A stretch of DNA of 10,029 nt from Candidatus Caccousia avistercoris. GTDB taxonomy: Bacteria > Bacillota > Clostridia > Oscillospirales > Acutalibacteraceae. Every line of letters starts with the position of its first letter. The stretch's first letter is position 1. Both the position numbers and the translations under genes were made by a program. Shown here piece by piece: positions 5,139-10,029 of the stretch. The DNA lies in assembly GCA_018715025.1 (NCBI GenBank), contig DVMK01000241.1:1-10029 (forward strand). The letters run 5' to 3'. The notes below the pieces were generated by a model, which worked only from the letters and a program-made list of their open reading frames with translations, did not search any database and was not told where the DNA came from.

Positions 5139-7175
5139 ATGAAAAACCATGAGATCAAGTACTGGCTGAACCAGGCGGCGGAGCATTCCGCCCCTGACGT
5201 ACTGGACTCCATCCTCTCCCGCTGTGAGGAAGAGAAAGGATGGAACACTTCTATGTCTGAAAACGCTTTTCAACCGAAGCCCGCTCCCCGAAAAAAGAAT
5301 TTCCGGCGCACGGCCCTGGCCCTGGCTGCCTGCCTGCTGCTGGCCGTGGGGATTGGCGGCGCGTTCGGGTACCAGAATTATTTTGCGGTAGATTCTGTGG
5401 TGGCCTTCGACGTAAACCCCAGCATCGAGCTGAAGGTGAACAGGCAGGAAAAGGTGATCTCTGCCGAAGCGCTGAATTCCGACGCTTCCAAAATCCTGTT
5501 CGGCATGGAGCTGAAGGGCACCGACCTGAACGTGGCGGTAAACGCCATTGTGGGCTCTATGCTCACCAACGGGTACCTGGACGACATTGCCAACTCCATT
5601 CTGATCTCTGTGGAAAACGGGGATGCCGCCAGAGCGGAGGAGCTGCAGCGCCAGCTGGTGCAGGAGATTAACGGGATCCTGGGCTCCAGCAACGTGGACG
5701 CCTCCATTATGAGCCAGACTCTCTCCGTTTCGGAAGAAAACGAGCAGCTGGCCCAGCAGTATGGGATTTCCACCGGCAAGGTAGCCCTCATTCAGGAAAT
5801 CCTGGCCCAGAACAGCGAGTACACCTTCGACACGCTGGCCCCCCTTTCCATCCGCGAGCTGAACATCATTGCCCAGGCCAGAGAGATCACCGGTGTGGAC
5901 AGCAGCGGCGCGGTGAGCACCAAGGGCTACATCAGCGAGTCGGAAGCCCAGGAAGCGGCCCTGGCGGACGCCGGGGTGGACGCGGCCTCTGTGACCGTTC
6001 AGAAGCTGGTGCTGGACTGGGACGACGGCCGCGTGGTGTACGACGTGGAATTTTACGACAGCCAGAAAACCTATGAATATGAGGTGGACGCCACCTCGGG
6101 CCAAATTGTGAAAAAAGAGACGGAAGCCAGCCCGCTGCTCTCCTCCGGAGATCTGATTGGGTTGGACGCCGCCCGCAGCGCCGCGGTGAGCGACGCGGGC
6201 GTTTCCTCCCCCACCATCCTCAAGGAAACGCTGGACCGGGACGACGGCCGGAATATTTATGAGATCGAGTTCATCAGCAACAATGTGCGGTACGAGTACG
6301 ACATTGACGCCTCTACCGGGGCTGTTCTCACCAAAAAGAGCTGGGACGTGTTTGCGCCCGCTTCCGGATCCTCCGGCGGAACCTCTGCCGGTGCTTCCGG
6401 CACGGCCGTGACCGGCGACCAGGCCAAGCAGACGGCCCTTTCCGACGCGGGCCTTTCCTCCGGGGAGGTGACCTTCGGCAAGGTGGAGCTGGATTGGGAC
6501 GACGGCCGCCAGAAATACGAAATTGAGTTCTATTCCTCCACCGGGAAATACGAGTACGACATTGACGCTTCTACTGGGGCCATTCTTTCCAAAGAAAGCG
6601 AAAGCTTCGGCCAGCCCTCCGGCGGGGCCTCGAACGGATCCGGAACAACCGGAGGCACGGCTTCCGCAGTCACCGAGCAGCAGGCGAAAAATACCGCCCT
6701 GACCGACGCCGGGGTGAGCGCCTCCTCCGCCACCTTCCTCAAAACAAAGCTGGAATACGACGACGGGCGGCAGAAGTACGATCTGGAATTCGTTTCTGGG
6801 AATACCAAGTACGAGTATGACATTGACGCTTCCACCGGGGCCATTCTCTCGAAGAGCAGCGAGGGCTACGCCACCGTGGGCGGCGTTACCGGCCCCTCCA
6901 GCGTGACCTCCTCCCCGGCGGCCAGCAGCAGCCAGCCTTCCGCCGGGCAGACTACCGGCGGGAACAGCAACGGGGCCGCCATTACAGAAGAGCAGGCCAG
7001 AAGCCTGGCCCAGGCGAAGGCTCCCAACGCCACTATTGTAAAGTTTGAGTACGATTGGGACGACGGCATCCCCACCTATGAGGGAGAAATGCGGGAAGGC
7101 CGTTTGGAGTATGAGTTTGAAATTGACGCCCGGAACGGGAATTTCCTGAAATGGGAAAGCGAGTATGACGACTAA
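5139..7175 (+). CDS. Transmembrane anti-sigma factor, RsgI-like, with five PepSY repeats
   Basis: A 678-residue single-pass membrane protein. Residues 1-54 are cytoplasmic and probably hold the sigma factor. A basic stretch RKKNFRR (51-57) precedes one membrane segment (about 58-78). Directly outside is an RsgI-like domain (about 82-260) with DVNPSIEL (91-98). In RsgI proteins the Asn-Pro bond of this motif is a site of self-cleavage needed for signalling, and Asn93-Pro94 fits. Five PepSY-like repeats follow at about 264-327, 337-401, 422-486, 509-573 and 614-673, each with a pattern like W/YDDG...Y-E/D-EF...YEYDIDASTG. They are separated by Ser/Gly/Thr-rich linkers (408-422, 488-510, 582-613). 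PepSY domains are thought to bind protein or peptidoglycan partners outside the cell. A GAGGAGGGG in the end of the sigma gene provides the ribosome binding site. Sensor and inhibitor of the upstream sigma is the inferred role. Confidence 0.88.
   Translation: MKNHEIKYWLNQAAEHSAPDVLDSILSRCEEEKGWNTSMSENAFQPKPAPRKKNFRRTALALAACLLLAVGIGGAFGYQNYFAVDSVVAFDVNPSIELKVNRQEKVISAEALNSDASKILFGMELKGTDLNVAVNAIVGSMLTNGYLDDIANSILISVENGDAARAEELQRQLVQEINGILGSSNVDASIMSQTLSVSEENEQLAQQYGISTGKVALIQEILAQNSEYTFDTLAPLSIRELNIIAQAREITGVDSSGAVSTKGYISESEAQEAALADAGVDAASVTVQKLVLDWDDGRVVYDVEFYDSQKTYEYEVDATSGQIVKKETEASPLLSSGDLIGLDAARSAAVSDAGVSSPTILKETLDRDDGRNIYEIEFISNNVRYEYDIDASTGAVLTKKSWDVFAPASGSSGGTSAGASGTAVTGDQAKQTALSDAGLSSGEVTFGKVELDWDDGRQKYEIEFYSSTGKYEYDIDASTGAILSKESESFGQPSGGASNGSGTTGGTASAVTEQQAKNTALTDAGVSASSATFLKTKLEYDDGRQKYDLEFVSGNTKYEYDIDASTGAILSKSSEGYATVGGVTGPSSVTSSPAASSSQPSAGQTTGGNSNGAAITEEQARSLAQAKAPNATIVKFEYDWDDGIPTYEGEMREGRLEYEFEIDARNGNFLKWESEYDD
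5928..7157 (+). repeat. Five tandem PepSY-encoding repeats
   Basis: Repeat units lie at about 5928-6119, 6147-6341, 6402-6596, 6663-6857 and 6978-7157. The third and fourth encode an identical 16-residue stretch beginning KYEYDIDASTG (6546-6593 and 6807-6854). Over those 48 bases there are seven differences, all at third codon positions and silent. The duplication is therefore not recent, and the protein sequence has been held constant by selection. The fifth unit is the most divergent (EYEFEIDARNG). Confidence 0.85.
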
Positions 7176-7214
7176 GCCCCGCGCCCCATTGGCAAGCCGA
7201 AGGAGGTACCCGGC

Positions 7215-7313
7215 ATGCAGGAAGGAAAACGCCGTCTCAGCGCATGGGCCGCCGAAATTCTGGACGCCATCGGCTCGTTTCTCGAGCTGTTGGGAGCCCT
7301 GTTCAACCGGTAG
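7215..7313 (+). CDS. Small 32-residue amphipathic peptide gene
   Basis: An unrecognised short open frame starting ATG CAG GAA and ending CGG TAG. It is preceded by a full consensus ribosome binding site, AAGGAGGT (7200-7207), 7 bases before the ATG, which is the best such site in the window. The peptide has a basic N-terminus (KRR at 5-7), then a hydrophobic and acidic helix containing WAAEILDAIGSFLELLGALF (11-30), with no cysteine. The pattern fits a membrane-associated amphipathic helix. It lies 39 bp after the anti-sigma gene and directly before a strong terminator, so it is most likely the third gene of the sigma operon. The function is unknown. Possibilities are a modulator of the anti-sigma protein, a membrane stress peptide, or an exported signal. 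A spurious frame is unlikely given the ribosome binding site but cannot be excluded. Confidence 0.7.
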   Translation: MQEGKRRLSAWAAEILDAIGSFLELLGALFNR

Positions 7314-7344
7314 CCCCCTCCTGCGGCCAGGAACAGCGCAGCAG

Positions 7345-7393
7345 GCAAAAGAAAACCAGAATGGGAGTTTTCCCATTCTGGTTTTTCTTTTGC
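7345..7393. terminator. Bidirectional hairpin terminator after the sigma operon
   Basis: CCAGAATGGGA (7356-7366) pairs perfectly with TCCCATTCTGG (7371-7381) around a GTTT loop. The stem continues through A-runs paired with T-runs, with one bulged T, out to GC/GC at 7345-7346 and 7392-7393. Both strands thus end in T-rich tails. It lies between the stop of the small peptide gene (7313) and the stop of the convergent MATE gene (7408). Confidence 0.9.
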
Positions 7394-7407
7394 AGGGCGG
7401 CGCGCTG

Positions 7408-8742
7408 TCAGCGCACCGCCTTCCCCATCCATTTGTTGCTGAGGAAGCGGCCGCCCAGCAGCAGCGTGCGCACAAACCAATCGATAAACATGGCGCACCA
7501 CACTCCCAAAAGCCCCATGTGAAGGCCCTGGGCCAGCACATAGCTGAAGCCAATGCGGAAGGCCCACATGGAGACGACGGAAACCACCATGGTAAACCGC
7601 ACGTCCCCTGCCGCCCGCAGGCCGTTGGGCAGGGTGAAGCTGGCGGGCCAGATCAGGATTGTGGCAACCGCGTTGACGACAATGATCTCCACCGCCATGG
7701 CGCTTGCCTCGGCGGAAAGGCTGTAAAAGCCCACCAGAAGCCAGGCCCCCGCGATTTCCAGCAGAGAGAGAACGGTGATGCACAGGTATGAAAGGGCCGT
7801 GAGACGCCATACGTATTTTTTCGCCTGCTGGTACTCCCCGGCGCCTACGCACTGGCCCACCACCGTCACCATAGCCAGGCCGATGGCAATAGAGGGGATT
7901 TGAGGCAGCATAGCCACCGAATTCGCCACCGCGTTGGCAGCGATGGCCACCGTGCCGAAGCTGGCGATCAGCCCCTGCACCAGGATTTTTCCAATTTGGA
8001 ACATTCCGTTTTCCAGACCGTTGGGAATTCCAATTCCCAGAATTTTCCGGATCATGGACCAGTCGAAATGGAAAATCCGCAGGGTTTCCAGGTGAATCTT
8101 ATCCTGCTGGTGAGGCTTGGAATGAAGCAGAAAAATCATAAGGAAGGCGCCCAGAGCTCTGGCCACCAGGGTGGCGATAGCAGCGCCGGCCACCCCCATA
8201 TTGAATCCGAAAATCAGAATAGCGTTGCCGCAGATATTCACCAGATTCATGATGATGGAGGTGCGCATGGGGACCTTGGAATTCCCCATGGCCCGGAACA
8301 GCGCCGCGCCCCCGTTGTACACCCCCAGGAAGGGGTAAGAAAGGGCCGACCAGAAAAAATAAACGTAACAGTTTTCCATCACGTCTGCTTCCGCCGTGCC
8401 GAAAATGGCGTTTGGCACAGCGTGGTTGCCCACCAGGGCCCCCAGTGCCAGCAGGGTGGAGAGCGCGCCCACCGAAAGAAGGAGCTGCTTTGCCGCCCCA
8501 TTCGCGTTCTTCAGGTCATCCCGGCCCAGGTACTGGGAAGCGACAATCGCCCCGCCGGTGGCCAGCGCCGAAAAAATATTGATGAGAAGCACGTTTACCG
8601 AATCCACCAGGGATACACCGGAAACCGCCGCCTCCCCGCAGTTTGACACCATAACGGTGTCCGCCATGCCGATGGTGACGGCCAGCAGCTGTTCAATCAC
8701 CAACGGCCAGATGAGCCGCTTCAAATCCTGTTTGGAAAACAT
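7408..8742 (-). CDS. MATE family multidrug/cation efflux transporter
   Basis: A 444-residue inner-membrane protein with about twelve hydrophobic segments in two similar halves. MATE exporters expel cationic drugs or metabolites in exchange for Na+ or H+. Typical features are the N-terminal LIWPLVIEQLLAVTIGMADTVMVS, then GGAIVASQYLGR in the first half and the matching MVTVVGQCVGAG in the second, followed by LPNGLRAAGDVRFTM. Length is normal. The ATG at 8742 is preferred: TGAGG (8753-8749) lies 6 bases upstream, and homologues commonly begin MFSK. An in-frame GTG at 8754 would add four residues but sits 1 base from GGAGG, which is too close. The substrate cannot be told from sequence. The gene is monocistronic, convergent with the sigma operon and divergent from the DUF308 gene. 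Confidence 0.95.
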   Translation of the reverse strand: MFSKQDLKRLIWPLVIEQLLAVTIGMADTVMVSNCGEAAVSGVSLVDSVNVLLINIFSALATGGAIVASQYLGRDDLKNANGAAKQLLLSVGALSTLLALGALVGNHAVPNAIFGTAEADVMENCYVYFFWSALSYPFLGVYNGGAALFRAMGNSKVPMRTSIIMNLVNICGNAILIFGFNMGVAGAAIATLVARALGAFLMIFLLHSKPHQQDKIHLETLRIFHFDWSMIRKILGIGIPNGLENGMFQIGKILVQGLIASFGTVAIAANAVANSVAMLPQIPSIAIGLAMVTVVGQCVGAGEYQQAKKYVWRLTALSYLCITVLSLLEIAGAWLLVGFYSLSAEASAMAVEIIVVNAVATILIWPASFTLPNGLRAAGDVRFTMVVSVVSMWAFRIGFSYVLAQGLHMGLLGVWCAMFIDWFVRTLLLGGRFLSNKWMGKAVR

Positions 8743-8772
8743 CAATCGCCTCACGCCTCCACTGCCCTCACG

Positions 8773-8793
8773 GGTAAATGTAATGTTTTTACC
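8773..8793. promoter_or_regulatory. Inverted repeat overlapping the MATE transcription start
   Basis: GGTAAA (8773-8778) and TTTACC (8788-8793) form a 6-bp inverted repeat with a 9-base spacer, centred at 8783 on the predicted MATE start site. Efflux pump genes are often repressed at such positions by MarR- or TetR-type proteins, but no such regulator gene is visible nearby. This is a candidate operator only. Confidence 0.35.
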
Positions 8794-8819
8794 TTACCTC
8801 TTTCCCTCATTTTTGTCAA
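8791..8819 (-). promoter_or_regulatory. Probable MATE gene promoter
   Basis: On the minus strand a perfect TTGACA (8819 to 8814) is followed after 17 bases by TAAGGT (8796 to 8791), a weak -10. Transcription would start near 8784, leaving a leader of about 40 bases. The start region is covered by an inverted repeat described separately. Confidence 0.5.
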
Positions 8820-8928
8820 GCTTCCCGACAGCTTCCGCAGGAAAGGGAACCGCTGCTTTTCTCCTGTTTTCGCCGCATTTCGGGAATGGGAGGCTGGAAT
8901 CATTTTTCTTTTCTTTTTTCCTAAAACA

Positions 8929-8937
8929 TGGTACACT
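8929..8937 (+). promoter_or_regulatory. Candidate extended -10 promoter of the DUF308 gene
   Basis: TGGTACACT combines a TGN extension with TACACT (8932-8937). The region 17 bases upstream is a T-rich tract (TTTTCT at 8909-8914) and not a clear -35, which extended -10 promoters tolerate. The start would be near 8944, ahead of the ribosome binding site at 8954-8960. Confidence 0.45.
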
Positions 8938-8968
8938 GGAAAATGCTGAAAGGAAAGGAGCATGCCTT

Positions 8969-9523
8969 GTGAAAAGCAAACGGTTATTGGACGACCTGAC
9001 CATTCTCTCCCTGTTTTACGTGGCCCTGGGCGCCGTCCTTCTGGGCTGGCCCGAGGTTTCTTCCCAAATTATCTGCTGCGCCTTTGGGACTGTTCTGGCA
9101 GTTGCAGGGGCCGTACGCATCGTGCGCTATTTTATCAAAGACAAGCTTGACGGGCTTATCCGCCGCGACCTGGCCGTGGGGCTGAGCCTGGTGATTGCGG
9201 GCGTGTTCCTTCTGGTCCGCCCGGATTCCGTTCTCTCGCTGCTGCCGCTTTTATTCGGCCTTCTTCTGCTGGGGGGCGGGGCCTCCAAGCTGCAGACCGC
9301 GGTGGACCTGCGGCGCATCGACTCCTCCTACTGGGTGTACGCCCTGATCATGGCCCTGGTCACTGCGGGGCTTGGGGCTGCCCTTCTGTGCCAGCCCTTT
9401 TCCGACCCCCTGACAGCCACCCGGTTCATCGGCGTCTCCATTCTGGTGGAGGGGGCGGAAAATCTGGCCGCTTTCTCCGTATTCCGGCGGAAGCTGCAGG
9501 ACTATTACGCCGGCCGACTTTGA
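8969..9523 (+). CDS. HdeD/DUF308-like six-helix membrane protein
   Basis: A 184-residue integral membrane protein with six hydrophobic segments in three pairs (about 11-28, 33-53, 67-83, 87-105, 121-141, 149-168). A charged loop after each pair reads IVRYFIKDKLDGLIRRD, LQTAVDLRRIDSS and FRRKLQDYY. This three-fold paired layout and length match the HdeD-like DUF308 family. HdeD is linked to acid resistance in E. coli, but most members have no known role, so no function is assigned. The start is a GTG at 8969, chosen because AAAGGAG (8954-8960) lies 8 bases upstream. The open frame extends upstream to 8396 but that part runs antisense to the MATE gene and is not coding. It is probably co-transcribed with the acetyltransferase 20 bp downstream. 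Confidence 0.85.
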   Translation: MKSKRLLDDLTILSLFYVALGAVLLGWPEVSSQIICCAFGTVLAVAGAVRIVRYFIKDKLDGLIRRDLAVGLSLVIAGVFLLVRPDSVLSLLPLLFGLLLLGGGASKLQTAVDLRRIDSSYWVYALIMALVTAGLGAALLCQPFSDPLTATRFIGVSILVEGAENLAAFSVFRRKLQDYYAGRL

Positions 9524-9543
9524 GACGGAAGGAGAGAGCTTTC

Positions 9544-10029
9544 ATGGAATTCCGCCAGGCGCGGCAGGCGGATCTGCCGCAGATGGAACACATGCTGCAG
9601 GAGGCAAAAGAGCGGCTGCGCGCCCTTGGCATCGACCAGTGGCAGTCCGGCTACCCAAACCGGGAAAGCCTGAACCGGGATCTTGCCGCCGGAACCGCCT
9701 ATGTGCTGGAGGAGCAGGGAAGCCTTCGGGCCATGGCCGCCATACTTTTTGAGGAAGAAAAAACGTACCGGCGCATTGAGGGCGCATGGAAAAACCAGGA
9801 GCCCTACATGGTGCTGCACCGGGTGTGCGCCGCCCGGGACTGCTGCCGCCGGGGGTATGCTTCCCGGCTGTTCCGGCACGCGGAAGAGCTCTGCCGGGCC
9901 CGGGGGCTTTGGAACGTGCGCATCGACACCCACCGGGGGAACGCGCCCATGCGCCGGTTTCTGGAAAAGCTGGGCTTCCAGGAATGCGGGGTGATTTTTC
10001 TGGAGGATCCCGGGGAACCTACCCCAAAG
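9544..10029 (+). CDS. GNAT family N-acetyltransferase (runs off the right edge)
   Basis: 162 residues are visible with no stop before the window ends, so the 3' end is missing, probably by only a few residues given the usual 150-175 for the family. GNAT enzymes transfer acetyl from acetyl-CoA to an amine. The core is seen as VLHRVCAARDCCRRGYASRLF (motif A, with the RRGYAS pyrophosphate-binding turn at 102-107), followed by IDTHRGNAPMRRFLEKLGF (127-145, motif B). The N-terminus (FRQARQADLPQMEHMLQEA) is the usual first strand and helix. AAGGAG (9529-9534) stands 9 bases before the ATG. The substrate is unknown. It likely shares a transcript with the DUF308 gene. Confidence 0.9.
   Translation, partial: MEFRQARQADLPQMEHMLQEAKERLRALGIDQWQSGYPNRESLNRDLAAGTAYVLEEQGSLRAMAAILFEEEKTYRRIEGAWKNQEPYMVLHRVCAARDCCRRGYASRLFRHAEELCRARGLWNVRIDTHRGNAPMRRFLEKLGFQECGVIFLEDPGEPTPK

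Noticed and set aside
5079..7553. 824-codon open frame on the minus strand opposite the sigma and anti-sigma genes
   Set aside because: The protein is low-complexity Gly/Val/His-rich without domains, starts inside the MATE gene, and spans genes with clear function on the other strand. It is a by-product of the strong third-position G/C bias and repeats.
8396..8968. Upstream extension of the DUF308 frame
   Set aside because: The extension is antisense to the MATE gene and then T-rich intergenic DNA. The GTG at 8969 has a well-placed ribosome binding site and begins the family-like part.

Overview
The window looks like a chromosomal segment of a high-GC, low-complexity-promoter Clostridia member, most likely a gut Oscillospiraceae/Ruminococcaceae-type Firmicute. 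This is inferred from strong AGGAGG-type ribosome binding sites, strong G/C at third codon positions with AT-rich promoter patches, and the gene set: a UroD-like methyltransferase relative, a malic enzyme, an FrdX-like ferredoxin beside a Crp/Fnr regulator, an ECF sigma factor with an RsgI-like anti-sigma protein, and a MATE exporter. I cannot name the genus. No phage, IS, CRISPR, rRNA or tRNA signal was seen.

Layout. Bases 1-313 hold no gene: an AT-rich patch with a likely leftward promoter, then a GC-rich leader with a weak rightward promoter. A uroporphyrinogen-decarboxylase-like gene (314-1561, +) converges on a malic enzyme gene (1646-2818, -), and a long hairpin between them should terminate both. 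Upstream of malic enzyme on the same strand is an FrdX-like 4Fe-4S protein gene (2985-3689, -). It is divergent from a Crp/Fnr-family regulator gene (3817-4524, +). The 127-bp divergent gap carries a perfect 14-bp palindrome and promoter-like hexamers on both strands.

Downstream of the regulator, 44 bp on, is an ECF sigma factor (4569-5138). It abuts a 678-residue single-pass membrane protein (5139-7175) with an RsgI-like Asn-Pro segment and five extracytoplasmic PepSY repeats, very probably its anti-sigma factor. After a further 39 bp is an unlisted small gene with an excellent ribosome binding site (7215-7313, 32 residues, amphipathic). A second long hairpin (7345-7393) closes this operon and also terminates the converging MATE transporter gene (7408-8742, -). 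Divergent from MATE is a six-helix HdeD/DUF308-like membrane protein (8969-9523, +), followed 20 bp later by a GNAT acetyltransferase that runs off the right edge.

How the genes may work together. Two regulatory modules are visible. The first is a redox or nitrosative-stress type pair (Crp/Fnr regulator plus FrdX-like ferredoxin) with a shared palindromic operator. The second is an envelope-sensing module (ECF sigma, RsgI/PepSY transmembrane anti-sigma, small amphipathic peptide). No terminator was recognised between the regulator and sigma genes, so the two modules may be transcriptionally linked. The UroD-like gene, malic enzyme, MATE, DUF308 and GNAT genes look like ordinary neighbours with their own promoters. 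The most unusual material is the sigma/anti-sigma/small-peptide operon and the divergent operator.
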